DNA of 64,000 nucleotides from Shimia thalassica (GCF_001458215.1 NZ_CYTW01000004.1:248001-312000); one strand, 5' to 3'. Counted from the stretch's first letter, positions 46,093 to 55,616 are shown. Notes: generated from the sequence alone by a model not told the origin. Numbers and translations: made by a program.

Positions 46093-47151
46093 ATGACCGA
46101 CATCACCGCCTCAAAGCCGGAACACGGCCCCAAAGATCACCCTGCCGTTCCTCGCGGAAAAATCGGGGTGCTGTTGGCCAACCTGGGTACACCGGATTCT
46201 TACACCTACTGGCCCATGCGACGCTATTTAGGGCAATTTTTGTCCGATAAGCGCGTGATCGACTATCCTGCGTGGAAATGGCAACCCATCCTGCAGGCCA
46301 TTATTCTGACCAAGCGGCCGTTTTCGTCGGGCGAGGCCTATAAATCAATCTGGAATCACGATCTGGACGAAAGTCCACTGATGACGATAACCAAAGCGCA
46401 GAATGCTGCAATCTCGGACAGTATGGATGAGCGTTTCGGCGATCGTGTGATGGTCGATTTCTGCATGCGCTATGGCAACCCGTCAACCGAATCCAAAGTG
46501 CGCAAGATGGTCGCTGCCGGATGTGAGAAAATTCTGTTTTTCCCGCTTTATCCCCAATATGCAGGGGCGACCACCGCGACCGCGAATGACGAATTTTTTC
46601 GCGCGCTGATGAAGGAAAAGTGGCAACCTGCGGCACGCACCGTGCCCGCCTATGCCGATCATCCCGACTATATCGAGGCTTTGGCGCAATCTATCGAGAC
46701 CGCATATGCCGATTTGGAAAACCGTCCGGACATTCTGGTAGTGTCTTATCACGGGATGCCCACCCGCTATCTGATGGAGGGCGATCCGTACCACTGTCAG
46801 TGTCAAAAGAATACACGCCTCCTGCGAGAGCGTCTGGGCTGGGACAAAACCGAAATCACGACCACGTTCCAATCTCAGTTTGGCCCCGAAGAATGGCTTC
46901 AACCCTACACGGTCGACGAAGTTGCACGTCTTGCAAAAGAAGATGGTAAAAAGCGTATTGCGGTGATTGCGCCGGCGTTCTCGGCGGATTGCATCGAAAC
47001 ACTGGAAGAGATCAACGAAGAAATCAAAGAAAGCTTTGAAGAGGCTGGCGGAGACGAATTTACGTACATTCCGTGCCTCAACGATCAACCGGCGCATATC
47101 TCGGCGCTGTCGACAATCATCGAAGAAAACCTGAAGGGATGGATCGACTAA
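46093..47151 (+). CDS. hemH: Ferrochelatase
   Basis: The 352-residue enzyme inserts iron into protoporphyrin IX, the last step of heme synthesis. LLANLGTPDSYTYWPMRRYL near residue 30, VVSYHGMPTRYLMEGDPYHCQC (catalytic His, near 220) and VIAPAFSADCIETLEEINEE (near 295) are family signatures. The N-terminal 25 residues precede the usual start of the fold. The terminator at 47226-47256 follows after a 74-bp gap. Confidence 0.96.
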   Translation: MTDITASKPEHGPKDHPAVPRGKIGVLLANLGTPDSYTYWPMRRYLGQFLSDKRVIDYPAWKWQPILQAIILTKRPFSSGEAYKSIWNHDLDESPLMTITKAQNAAISDSMDERFGDRVMVDFCMRYGNPSTESKVRKMVAAGCEKILFFPLYPQYAGATTATANDEFFRALMKEKWQPAARTVPAYADHPDYIEALAQSIETAYADLENRPDILVVSYHGMPTRYLMEGDPYHCQCQKNTRLLRERLGWDKTEITTTFQSQFGPEEWLQPYTVDEVARLAKEDGKKRIAVIAPAFSADCIETLEEINEEIKESFEEAGGDEFTYIPCLNDQPAHISALSTIIEENLKGWID

Positions 47152-47225
47152 GTTTCGATTCTGAAAAACCTGGAGTTGATCTGCTGACCATCTGGTTTTG
47201 GGTCAACTCAGCACCACAAAAGGAA

Positions 47226-47256
47226 AAAGGCGGAACCAGAGGTTCCGCCTTTCTCG
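47226..47256. terminator. Rho-independent terminator after hemH (bidirectional)
   Basis: AAAGGCGGAACC (47226-47237) pairs perfectly with GGTTCCGCCTTT (47241-47252) around AGA, with a short TTCTCG tail and A run on the left. It ends hemH on the plus strand and the small minus-strand gene at 47276. Confidence 0.88.
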
Positions 47257-47275
47257 ATTTTAAACTGTCGTAGAA

Positions 47276-47455
47276 TTACGCAGATGCAGCAGCGGCAACA
47301 ATGACCAGCAGCAGAAGCGGAACCCAAACACCAGGAGCCGACGAACCAGCGTCTTCTTCGATGACAACGGGTTCAACAACCGGTTCAGCCATCGATCCAG
47401 CGAATGCGGTCGAAGCAGCAGCGGTCAGAGCAGCAGCGAGAACGAGTTTCTTCAT
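47276..47455 (-). CDS. Small exported protein with C-terminal hydrophobic tail
   Basis: The 59-residue product starts MKKLVLAAALTAAASTAFAG, a clear signal peptide. The mature part (about 39 residues) has an acidic Val/Pro/Glu segment (AEPVVEPVVIEEDAG) and then a hydrophobic C-terminal helix (VWVPLLLLVIVAAAASA). It may be a small inner-membrane protein with its N-terminus outside. I used the ATG at 47453-47455; upstream codons are untranslated leader. Function unknown. I believe similar small proteins occur in Rhodobacteraceae, unverified. Confidence 0.7.
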   Translation of the reverse strand: MKKLVLAAALTAAASTAFAGSMAEPVVEPVVIEEDAGSSAPGVWVPLLLLVIVAAAASA

Positions 47456-47600
47456 AGTAACCTCCAGATAATCGCCTGCCGCCATAATTGAGGACGACGA
47501 CAAGCACGCAATACTTACCTCGTAACTCTGTGTAACCAGCTATGGGTGTAGATTGCAAACCCAAGTTTCAGGTTTGCCCCTTGGGAAAGACAAGATGTCG

Positions 47601-48197
47601 TCAAATTAGCAACACTTGCGTGCCCACTTTGGTCAAACTGAACAATTCAGAGATATGTTCGTTGTACAAACCGATGCATCCATTCGAAGATCGACGCCCG
47701 ATTTTGCGCGTATCGTGGGTTCCGTGGATTCGATAATATGTCCAGCTCAGATAAAGCGCATGAGTTCCCAGCGGGTTATCAGGGCCCGGTCCAACATGGT
47801 CAGGCCACTCGGGGTTACGCTCTTTCATCGACGGAGTTGGCCGCCAGCTCGGACCTTCGACCTTTTGAACAACACGTGTTCTACCACGCCGCGTCAGGTC
47901 TTCGGTCAGCGGAACCGACGATGGGTACAGCTTGTAAACGGATTGATCATCCGACCAGAAGTGCAATGCACGCGAGGTCACATCAACAAGGATCGCGCCA
48001 TTCTTGGTGTTGTCAAAATACGGGCGCCAGTCGAGCGCGCGGAAACTTGAAATGTTGCGAGGCACGATCTCGTCCAGATCACGCTCGATTTCGGTTGTGC
48101 TTGCCTCGGTCTGGGCCAAAGCGGGCGCAGCGAGGAAAGACGCGCCAGTCGCCAAAAAGGCCCGGCGGCCCAATGCGGGTTTGTAGATTTTGGTCAT
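47601..48197 (-). CDS. L,D-transpeptidase (YkuD), Tat- or Sec-exported
   Basis: The 198-residue protein begins MTKIYKPALGRRAFLATGA; GRRAFLA resembles a Tat motif, and the hydrophobic part ends near AQTEA. The YkuD catalytic block is YRIHGTHDTRKIGRRSSNGC, with His and Cys at the conserved distance (Cys near residue 172), then IGLYN. Such enzymes form 3-3 cross-links in peptidoglycan or attach outer-membrane lipoproteins to it. A second YkuD protein lies at 48949-49443, with a CAP protein between. Confidence 0.9.
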   Translation of the reverse strand: MTKIYKPALGRRAFLATGASFLAAPALAQTEASTTEIERDLDEIVPRNISSFRALDWRPYFDNTKNGAILVDVTSRALHFWSDDQSVYKLYPSSVPLTEDLTRRGRTRVVQKVEGPSWRPTPSMKERNPEWPDHVGPGPDNPLGTHALYLSWTYYRIHGTHDTRKIGRRSSNGCIGLYNEHISELFSLTKVGTQVLLI

Positions 48198-48366
48198 GCG
48201 TGCCCTCGGAACAGGAAAATTTTCAGAATTCGGCCAATAATATTGCCGGAATGCCTCAGTCGCAAATCAAACACTTGTCAATTGGCAATCTCACGCTGAT
48301 GTGGGTTTTCAAAGCAACGTATCGCGGGTTAGACCAAACCCGAAATCAAAGACGTACGGAACGAAA

Positions 48367-48945
48367 ATGACGCGATTTATTGCTTTGGCGCTGGCGGCAA
48401 CGCTCGCATTGGCTGGCTGTGACACAACCGGGGCAGGTGGTTCTTCGGGTGCAAAGCAATATCGGATTTCTTCGAGTAACACCTCGAAAGTTCAATTTCG
48501 CGTTCTCGACTCGGTCAATGCCCTTCGCGGAGCGTCAGGCGCATCGGCGCTTCAGTTTAACGCACAGTTGAATGCCGCCGCCGCAACCCATTCCCGCGAC
48601 ATGGCAATCCAGAACCGTCCCTGGCACTTTGGATCTGATGGATCATCCCCGATCCAGCGCGTTCAGCGTGTCGGATACACCGGCCGGTTCCTTGGGGAAG
48701 CCATTTCAGAAACCTATGAAACCGAAATGCAAACACTCGAAGCCTGGCTTCAGCAAGAAGACACCAAAGCTGTCTTGATGAATGCCGAAGCTCAGGATGT
48801 GGGCTTTGCCTGGTTCCAGGAAAAAAGTGGCAAGATTTGGTGGACCTTTATCACCGGAACCCAAGGCTCGGCGCCCCAGGTCCAAAGCACGGCACCAGCT
48901 GCTGTGAGTGCGGGTGTCGCACCTCCGCCGCCAGCAGAGGGCTAG
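48367..48945 (+). CDS. CAP/SCP-domain lipoprotein
   Basis: The 192-residue protein starts MTRFIALALAATLALAGC, a lipoprotein signal with Cys18 as lipid anchor. After a Gly/Ser-rich linker, a CAP domain spans about 45-165: VQFRVLDSVNALRGASGASAL, ATHSRDMAIQNRPWHFGSDG (the conserved His) and VGYTGRFLGEAIS. Bacterial CAP proteins of this kind are of uncertain role, often linked to cell-wall or extracellular functions. It is divergent from the first L,D-transpeptidase. A Pro/Ala-rich tail ends the protein. Confidence 0.85.
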   Translation: MTRFIALALAATLALAGCDTTGAGGSSGAKQYRISSSNTSKVQFRVLDSVNALRGASGASALQFNAQLNAAAATHSRDMAIQNRPWHFGSDGSSPIQRVQRVGYTGRFLGEAISETYETEMQTLEAWLQQEDTKAVLMNAEAQDVGFAWFQEKSGKIWWTFITGTQGSAPQVQSTAPAAVSAGVAPPPPAEG

Positions 48946-48948
48946 GCC

Positions 48949-49443
48949 CTAGGGGTAGATGGACACCACTGTTCCGTTTTTGACCATCGCATAGACATCT
49001 TCCATCTCGCGATTTGTGACGGCGATACAACCCGCGGTCCAATCCCGTTTGCCGTTTTGGTACTTTTTCGGACGTCCGTGAATAAAGATGTCACCGCCGG
49101 GACTTTGCCCGATGGAATGCGCATAAGCCCGATCCGCGGCATTTGGATAGGAAATGCCAATCGAAAGATGGAACTGGCTGTTGGGATTGCGTCGATCAAT
49201 ACGATAATCCCCTTCGGGTGTTCTGCCGTCGCCTTCGATCTTTTTGTCCCCAAGCGGTGCAAACCCAAGCCCGACATCGTATTTCTTTAGAATCTCGTTG
49301 TGATGCATCAGATACATGCTGCGCTTCTCTTTATAGATCAGCACACGCGTCACTTCGGGGCCGTTGTAGGTTTTGAACTTTGACGCACACGCCGTAAGCC
49401 CAAAAACCAGCAACAAGGCCAGTGCCACTTTGATCAACCGCAT
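48949..49443 (-). CDS. L,D-transpeptidase-like lipoprotein (YkuD)
   Basis: The 164-residue product starts MRLIKVALALLLVFGLTACA, with lipobox LTAC (Cys19). The YkuD domain follows: YLMHHNEILKKYDVGLGFAP near 45, DIFIHGRPKKYQNGKRDWTA near 120 and GCIAVTNREMEDVYAMV near 137. His and Cys of the active site are both present. Spacing and length match the short ErfK-type enzymes. I used the ATG at 49441-49443 because the frame upstream would remove the signal. Confidence 0.88.
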   Translation of the reverse strand: MRLIKVALALLLVFGLTACASKFKTYNGPEVTRVLIYKEKRSMYLMHHNEILKKYDVGLGFAPLGDKKIEGDGRTPEGDYRIDRRNPNSQFHLSIGISYPNAADRAYAHSIGQSPGGDIFIHGRPKKYQNGKRDWTAGCIAVTNREMEDVYAMVKNGTVVSIYP

Positions 49444-49542
49444 CGATGTAACCCCGTTTGTTTCCGGGCATCTTACCCGTAATGTTGCCAGCCGGATAGC
49501 GTTGCGAGGCGTTTCGCGCAATCGTGAACGCGTTCACACAGC

Positions 49543-50760
49543 CTAAACTGCGGAAAACCGCGCAGCCAACTCGACATGGGATGACCAGCGGAACTGGTCC
49601 ACAACCTGCACCCAATCAAGTTTATATCCCGATTTCACGAGGTGGGCTGCATCCCGTGCAAACGTCACCGGATTACAGGATACAAAGGCCAGAACAGGAA
49701 TGTCGGATTTAGCAAGCTCTGCAACCTGCGCCTCGGCGCCAGCGCGCGGGGGATCAATGACAGCAAAATCGTACTTGAGGTCTTCTGGAATGATCGGATT
49801 GCGGAACAGATCACGAGCTTCGGTTGTGACCCCTTTAAGACCCTGAGCGTGACGCCACCCACCATTCAATGCCTCGAGCATCGCCGCCTCACTTTCGACG
49901 GCATGCATCTGGGCGTGTTCCGCGAGCGGCAAAGTGAAGGTTCCACACCCCGCAAACAGATCCAAACCCAGCTTTCCCTGCCCACCGATTGCGTCTTTGA
50001 CGGCTGTCAAAAGGGCTTGTTCTCCGGCGTGGGTCGCCTGCAGGAACGCGCCCGGCGGTGGAATCACCTGTGCCTTGCCAAAGGTCTGGGTGGCGGGCAG
50101 CCGCGCGGCGACAATCTCGCCATTCCATGCAAGGCGCGCCAATCCCCAATGCTCGACCAGCTGTGCCAGAACACTCAGAAACGGGCCATCAAGAGGTTTG
50201 CCGCCCGTAACGGCAAGGTCGAGACCATTGTTGCAAAGCGTAGCGGTGATCGAAATCTCGCCTTTCCGGCTTGCGCCAACTTCGGCAAGCGCCTTTGCGG
50301 CCTCTATTGCCGGCATCAAATCAGGATGCAGCAACGTACAATCAGGAACCTCGATCACGATATCGCTGGCACGTTTGTGGAACCCCACCAACGCACCCTT
50401 TTTGGTGCGCCGCGCAGACAGAACCGCACGACGCCGTGATTTTTCAGGCGACGTAGCAATCGGTTTGAAATCGGCCTCTAACCCCTGGGCGGCAAGTGCG
50501 TAGCGCACAATGCCGACCTTCCAATCCGCAACAAACGCATCACTCGCATGCTGAAGCTGGCAACCGCCACAACTTTTGTAATGGCGGCACGGCGGGCGCA
50601 CACGATCTTCGGACGGCGTATCGATGCGCACATCCGTGAGCTTCGTTCCATCCAGAGTTCCACTGACCGTTTCACCAGGCAGTGTAAGCGGCACAAAGAT
50701 AGGTCCAGCAGCGATACCATCGCCTTGATGGCCCAAGCGTTCGATTTGAATTTGCGTCAT
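49543..50760 (-). CDS. Class I SAM-dependent RNA methyltransferase (RlmD/TrmA family)
   Basis: The 405-residue protein carries a TRAM-like N-terminal part (IERLGHQGDGIAAGPIFVPLTL), an iron-sulfur cluster motif RPPCRHYKSCGGCQLQH (three of the four Cys are near residues 60-70) and a C-terminal methyltransferase domain. GLDLFAGCGTFTLPLAEHAQ (near 267) is motif I, and VSCNPVTFARD (near 360) holds the catalytic Cys. It would methylate uridine-5 in 23S rRNA or tRNA; which site cannot be told from sequence. It follows the ABC transporter gene by 39 bp. Confidence 0.88.
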   Translation of the reverse strand: MTQIQIERLGHQGDGIAAGPIFVPLTLPGETVSGTLDGTKLTDVRIDTPSEDRVRPPCRHYKSCGGCQLQHASDAFVADWKVGIVRYALAAQGLEADFKPIATSPEKSRRRAVLSARRTKKGALVGFHKRASDIVIEVPDCTLLHPDLMPAIEAAKALAEVGASRKGEISITATLCNNGLDLAVTGGKPLDGPFLSVLAQLVEHWGLARLAWNGEIVAARLPATQTFGKAQVIPPPGAFLQATHAGEQALLTAVKDAIGGQGKLGLDLFAGCGTFTLPLAEHAQMHAVESEAAMLEALNGGWRHAQGLKGVTTEARDLFRNPIIPEDLKYDFAVIDPPRAGAEAQVAELAKSDIPVLAFVSCNPVTFARDAAHLVKSGYKLDWVQVVDQFRWSSHVELAARFSAV

Positions 50761-50799
50761 GGACTGCGCATACCTTGGTCTATCTCGTGGGAAAAGCCC

Positions 50800-52641
50800 T
50801 TATTCTTCGACTTCGTCCGCATTCAAGAACCCGCCCGACTGTCTTTCCCAAAATCCGGCGTACACGCCCCCCTGCTCCAGCAGGGAACTATGGCTGCCTT
50901 CTTCCACAATGTGCCCGTCATCCAGAACAAGAATGCGGTCCATCCGTGAAATCGTCGACAAACGGTGCGCAATCGCGATCACGGTCTTGCCTTCCATCAT
51001 GCCATAAAGCGTTTCCTGAATGGCGGCTTCGACTTCGGAATCAAGCGCGCTTGTCGCTTCGTCCAAAAGCAAGATCGGCGCATCTTTCAGCATCACACGC
51101 GCCAACGTAATCCGCTGGCGTTGCCCGCCAGAGAGCTTCACACCACGTTCACCAACCTGCGCATCATAGCCTTTGTTACCTTTGGCATCTTCGAGCCCAA
51201 GAATGAACTCATGCGCCTCGGCCTTGCGGGCGGCGGCGATGACATCTTCTTCAGAGGCTTCGGGACGTCCATAGAGAATGTTTTCACGCACGGACCGGTG
51301 CATCAACGAACTGTCCTGCTGCACCATACCGATCTGGTCACGCAGAGAATTCTGCGTCACTTTTGAGATATCCTGCCCGTCAATCAGGATGCATCCCGCC
51401 TCGGCATCGTAGAACCGCAAAAGCAGTTTCACCAATGTGGACTTGCCCGCACCAGAGCGCCCGATCAGACCGATTTTCTCACCCGGTTTGATCGTCAGGG
51501 AAATCGCATCCAAACCTCCTGATCCACGCCCATAGTGGTGGGATAGAGACTGAATCTCGATCTTTCCGTCCTGCATGACAAGCTGTTTGGACCCAGACGC
51601 ATCAACAAGATCGATTGGTTGGGCAATCGTTTCCATGCCCTCGGCCACAACACCCAACTGGCGGAAAAAGGACGTCAGCGCCCACATGATCCATCCCGTC
51701 ATAGCATTCAGACGCAAGGTCAACGCGGTTGCCGCTGCAACCACCCCGACGCTCGCCTCGCCGATCATCCACAGCCACACGGCCCAGCCGACAACAGCAA
51801 CAATCAGCAAACCGTTCAGGGCGACAAGCACCACATCCATAACGGTGAAAATCCGCATTTCCGCCTGAAACGTTTCGCGCGCGTATTCCACCGCTTCTTT
51901 GGCGTACTCCACTTCGCGTTTGTCATTCGCAAAAAGCTTTACGGAATGTATGTTGGAATAGGCATCAACAACCCGACCGGTCACCTGTGACCGCGCATCG
52001 GATGCCCGTTGCGAAGCCGGGCCAACGCGCGCAATCGTCCATCGAACCAACAGGCCATACAGCACCACCCACCCCAACAGCGGCAGCACAAGCCGCGGAT
52101 CACTGTCGGACAACAGGATTGCGGCACCGATGAAATAGGCCACCGAAAACGCCATCGCGTCAAAAATCTGAAAAATGGCCTCTCCCGCGGCTGGCGGCGT
52201 TTGCATGATGCGGTTGGCAATGCGACCGGCGAAATCGTTTTCGAACCATCCGACAGACTGACGAAGCACATGATTGTGCGCGCGAAAGCGGATCAAAGTG
52301 CCAAAATTTGGCAAAATGGCGTTGTTCAAGAGCAAAACATCCAGCGCCTGAATGGCAGGACGCACAAACAGGATCAGTAACGCCACGATGACCAACTCAA
52401 CACCGTGCGCGACCCAGACCTCTGCCGGTTCACCCGCAAGCAAATCAACGATTCGCCCCATGTATCCGATCAGCGCGATTTCGATCATCGCGACCAAAAC
52501 AGAGAAAATGGTGGCCCAGACAAACAGCTTGCGAAAAGGGCGAGCATAGTCAGACAAAAAGGCAAACAGCGTTTGGGGAGGCGTATCCTTTTCAGGATAG
52601 TCGGCATAGGGATCAACAAGGTTTTCGAAAAACTTGAACAT
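50800..52641 (-). CDS. ABC transporter, fused permease and ATPase
   Basis: The 613-residue exporter has a transmembrane half with six helices (residues ~45-340; FVWATIFSVLVAMIEIALIGY and AVVGWAVWLWMIGEASVGVV are two) and a C-terminal NBD with GLIGRSGAGKSTLVKLLLRF (~410), VKLSGGQRQRITLARVML (~515) and ILLLDEATSALDSEVE (~540). Loop PDPADYPE-like start (NLVDPYADYPEKDTPPQTL) is typical of this subfamily in Rhodobacteraceae. Substrate unknown. I used the ATG at 52639-52641; GGAA upstream supports it. Confidence 0.88.
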   Translation of the reverse strand: MFKFFENLVDPYADYPEKDTPPQTLFAFLSDYARPFRKLFVWATIFSVLVAMIEIALIGYMGRIVDLLAGEPAEVWVAHGVELVIVALLILFVRPAIQALDVLLLNNAILPNFGTLIRFRAHNHVLRQSVGWFENDFAGRIANRIMQTPPAAGEAIFQIFDAMAFSVAYFIGAAILLSDSDPRLVLPLLGWVVLYGLLVRWTIARVGPASQRASDARSQVTGRVVDAYSNIHSVKLFANDKREVEYAKEAVEYARETFQAEMRIFTVMDVVLVALNGLLIVAVVGWAVWLWMIGEASVGVVAAATALTLRLNAMTGWIMWALTSFFRQLGVVAEGMETIAQPIDLVDASGSKQLVMQDGKIEIQSLSHHYGRGSGGLDAISLTIKPGEKIGLIGRSGAGKSTLVKLLLRFYDAEAGCILIDGQDISKVTQNSLRDQIGMVQQDSSLMHRSVRENILYGRPEASEEDVIAAARKAEAHEFILGLEDAKGNKGYDAQVGERGVKLSGGQRQRITLARVMLKDAPILLLDEATSALDSEVEAAIQETLYGMMEGKTVIAIAHRLSTISRMDRILVLDDGHIVEEGSHSSLLEQGGVYAGFWERQSGGFLNADEVEE

Positions 52642-52814
52642 AAGAAAGTTCCAACTCAGGACATGCAAAATGGAGCGGTGACGTTGTTTTCAACGAAACC
52701 GTACGAGAGGTCTATTGGCTTAAACTAGCCAGATCCCACGATACATTTTGCACCCTCCTTCTTATGAGCTCGGCCAGCTTTGTCAGAAAAAGCGAACGAG
52801 TCAATCCCGCGAGG

Positions 52815-53969
52815 TCATAGTTTCAATAAATCTTCACACGTCAGCGAGAACCGCGACTTTATCCAGGCCGTCTCAAGTTTTTTAAGCGTCTGGCCCAACG
52901 CGGGGCCTTGGATCGCTGGCAGCAGATCCGCTGGTTTCACAGGGAAAACGGCGCCTTTTGCCAATTCAATGTCCGCCAAAGCGTCCTCAGGAAAGGGCAT
53001 TTCCAACAAAGCGGACCGAAGCAGCAACACCGATACGGCAGAATCCGCATCATAGCGATAGGCCAGCTCGTGCGCGGGTCGTGGGGTTCCAACCTCTTCA
53101 ACCAAAAGCGCGCACCGTTTTGCTTGCTTCTTGGAAAGTCTCAGTGCCTTTGCAACGTCCTGTCCACCCAAAGCGGCAAGACGCCGAATTGCATCAGGTG
53201 CAACTTGCAATAAGCCCTCCAGATGCACCAACGGCCCCAAGGCGCGGTCATCCGCACCCGTGATGACCATGCCCAGCGCACCTGTTGACCGCATTGCTGC
53301 CACGGCAGGGGCGGGGTAAGGCGCGCCCAGCAGCTTGAGCATCTCGGAACCAAGCCGCTCTTTGGAAAGCGTCTCTATTTCAGCGGAATTTGCCGCAATC
53401 GCAGCAAGCGCGTCGGGGTCCATTCCCGCTTGCGGATCACCGTACCAAGCATGGAAACGGAAATATCGCAGGATACGCAGATAATCTTCGCGGATGCGCA
53501 TGTCAGCATCATCAATGAAGCGAACCCGCCGGTTTTGCAGGTCGACCATCCCCTCTAGCGGATCAACAACCGTTCCATCTGGCAGCGCGTAGAGGGCATT
53601 CATGGTAAAGTCCCGACGCCGCGCGTCATCCTCGACCCGATCCGAAAACGCCACGACCGCGCGGCGACCATCCGTATCGATATCTTTGCGAAAGGTCGTG
53701 ATCTCGTGCGCAATCCCGCCAGAAACCACCGTAACTGTACCGTGTTCAATACCTGTCGGAATCGCGTTCAGACCCGCAACTTTGGCAAGAGACATCACCT
53801 TTTCAGGTCGGGCGTCGGTCGCAATATCAAGGTCGTTCACCCCAACACCCATTAGCGCGTTGCGCACGCATCCCCCCACAAACAGCGCGCGATATCCGGC
53901 ATTGGTCAGCATGGCACATACGGCTTGGGTATGAGGGTTATCCAACCAATCGCCGGCAATCTGGGTCAT
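52815..53969 (-). CDS. CCA-adding tRNA nucleotidyltransferase (class II-like)
   Basis: The 384-residue polymerase adds or repairs the CCA end of tRNA. LFVGGCVRNALMGVGVNDLD (near residue 30) is the nucleotidyl-transfer signature with the catalytic aspartates in DLDIATDARP; VEDDARRRDFTMNALYAL (near 110) and IRFIDDADMRIREDYLRILR (near 150) are family blocks. The ATG at 53967-53969 overlaps the Nudix gene stop by four bases. In alphaproteobacteria this enzyme does CCA addition, but some split enzymes act only on A, so I do not assign a symbol. Confidence 0.9.
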   Translation of the reverse strand: MTQIAGDWLDNPHTQAVCAMLTNAGYRALFVGGCVRNALMGVGVNDLDIATDARPEKVMSLAKVAGLNAIPTGIEHGTVTVVSGGIAHEITTFRKDIDTDGRRAVVAFSDRVEDDARRRDFTMNALYALPDGTVVDPLEGMVDLQNRRVRFIDDADMRIREDYLRILRYFRFHAWYGDPQAGMDPDALAAIAANSAEIETLSKERLGSEMLKLLGAPYPAPAVAAMRSTGALGMVITGADDRALGPLVHLEGLLQVAPDAIRRLAALGGQDVAKALRLSKKQAKRCALLVEEVGTPRPAHELAYRYDADSAVSVLLLRSALLEMPFPEDALADIELAKGAVFPVKPADLLPAIQGPALGQTLKKLETAWIKSRFSLTCEDLLKL

Positions 53970-54562
53970 TGGCTTACTCGGTCGGCCAATCCCCGCAGAA
54001 TGCGGGCTGTTGCACCCCAAATATAGTAGGGGCCAAACGGAACCGTGAAATAGCTTCTGCGGTGTCCACGCCATCTTCGCGACTGGACCGAAAACAGGTC
54101 TGGGTCTGTGACATGGGCCAGCGGAACGTGAAACACTTCGTCAACTTCACCCGGTTCGGGTTTCACGGAGAAGGGGCGTTTGATGCGCCCCAAAACGGGC
54201 GTCATCGTAAAACTTGTCACCGTTTCATGGGTTGGCAATGTCCCGAGAACCTCGACGTTTTCTCTGGGCAGGCCGATCTCTTCATCTGCTTCACGCAACG
54301 CGGCCGCGATGACATCTGCGTCGCTGTCATCCTGCTTTCCACCCGGAAACGCAATTTGACCTGGATGGTGTTTAAGGTGAGAGGCCCGTTTGGTCAGGAT
54401 CACATGCGGTATGTCGTTTCGCATTTCGATAGGAACAAGAACACCCGCAGGCCGCAACGTGCGGCCTGCAGGTAAAATCACATCAGGATTAAGATCAAAA
54501 TCCGAAGACGCCCCGCCATCATGCGACAGTGCACGGATCAGGGGCGCAAGCGGATCAGTCAC
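53966..54562 (-). CDS. Nudix hydrolase, CoA pyrophosphatase type
   Basis: The 198-residue enzyme carries the UPF0035/CoA-type Nudix box: LKHHPGQIAFPGGKQDDS followed by AALREADEEIGLP, with the upstream LTKRASHLKHHPG typical of CoA diphosphatases. It would cleave CoA to 4'-phosphopantetheine and 3',5'-ADP, or a similar nucleotide. I chose the GTG at 54560-54562, which overlaps the hslO end by eight bases and has TGAGG six bases upstream; a TTG at 54595 lies deeper in hslO. It leads the CCA gene in the operon. Confidence 0.87.
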   Translation of the reverse strand: MTDPLAPLIRALSHDGGASSDFDLNPDVILPAGRTLRPAGVLVPIEMRNDIPHVILTKRASHLKHHPGQIAFPGGKQDDSDADVIAAALREADEEIGLPRENVEVLGTLPTHETVTSFTMTPVLGRIKRPFSVKPEPGEVDEVFHVPLAHVTDPDLFSVQSRRWRGHRRSYFTVPFGPYYIWGATARILRGLADRVSQ

Positions 54563-55538
54563 TTTTTGCCTCAAACCCGACCGTGGCCGGGTCAAGATCG
54601 TAATGCGCGCCGCAGAACTGGCAATCGGCAGTGACGCGACCTTCTGGTGTTGTCATCGTCCGGATGTCTTTGGCCGAATAGATCGAAAGACTTTGACGCA
54701 CGCGGTCTTCCGAACATGTGCAGCCAAACAGAACGGGTTGCGCATCATAGACACGCGGCTGTTCCTCGTGGAACAAGCGCACCAAAAGATCGGTTGGCGA
54801 AACGCTTGGACCGATCATTTCCAAATCCTCAACCGAATCCAAAAGAATGTTGGCGCGGTTCCAGTTTTCACCTTCATCATCGTTCAACACATCTTCTGCA
54901 CTCAGCAGACCATCATCGCCGCTGCCGCCTTCACCCGTGACATGAGGCGATGCTTTGGGCATGTGCTGCAACATGATACCACCGGCGCGCCAATGCTCTG
55001 GAACACCCGGTTCGATTGATTTTCCAAACCGCAGCGCAAAGCGGGTGGCAAGTTGTTCTGACTGCGCGAAATAGGTTTCGGCCGCCTCTTTGAGCGAATT
55101 GCCAGCCAACGGCGCAATCCCCTGATAAGGTTTCATGCCGTCGCCCTGATCCATCAGGATGGCAAAATACCCGGCGCCGATTTGCTCGAACGGGGCACCA
55201 TCAGTCACGCGGTCTTCGTCATAGCTCGCATAGGCGCGAATGCGCGCGGGCTCTCCATCTTCGGTCGGCCCGTAATAGTCGGTAGCGATCATCCGTACAG
55301 GACCTTTGGACTGCACCTGAAGAGACAGCTTCCAGCGCAGCTTGATCGATTGGCCGATCAAGGCAGTCAACAAGGTCATCTCGGCAACGAGCGCTTCGAT
55401 TGCCGGCGGATAGTTGTGTTGCTTCAACACACCATCCAGCACACCGTCCAGACGCGCAACGCGTCCGCGGATATCAGATTTGTCCAGTTGGAACGGCAAC
55501 ACAGTGTCGTCCCAGGCGATTTTGTTTCCAAGAGTCAT
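54555..55538 (-). CDS. hslO: Redox-regulated chaperone Hsp33
   Basis: The 327-residue chaperone is activated by oxidation. It has the Hsp33 core (FQLDKSDIRGRVARLDGVLD; KLSLQVQSKGPVRMIATDYY) and the C-terminal zinc switch CTCSEDRVRQSL ... CQFCGAHYDL, whose four Cys bind zinc when reduced. An acidic insert (DDGLLSAEDVLNDDEGENW) lies near 230. It is divergent from the plus-strand Nudix gene and leads the minus-strand hslO-nudix-CCA operon. Confidence 0.95.
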   Translation of the reverse strand: MTLGNKIAWDDTVLPFQLDKSDIRGRVARLDGVLDGVLKQHNYPPAIEALVAEMTLLTALIGQSIKLRWKLSLQVQSKGPVRMIATDYYGPTEDGEPARIRAYASYDEDRVTDGAPFEQIGAGYFAILMDQGDGMKPYQGIAPLAGNSLKEAAETYFAQSEQLATRFALRFGKSIEPGVPEHWRAGGIMLQHMPKASPHVTGEGGSGDDGLLSAEDVLNDDEGENWNRANILLDSVEDLEMIGPSVSPTDLLVRLFHEEQPRVYDAQPVLFGCTCSEDRVRQSLSIYSAKDIRTMTTPEGRVTADCQFCGAHYDLDPATVGFEAKSD

Positions 55539-55616
55539 GGGGTTTTCCTAAAGGCCTTCCCTTGCCATATCGCGACTATATAAGAGCAGCAAGCCAAACA
55601 AAAAGGGGGTGCGCGC

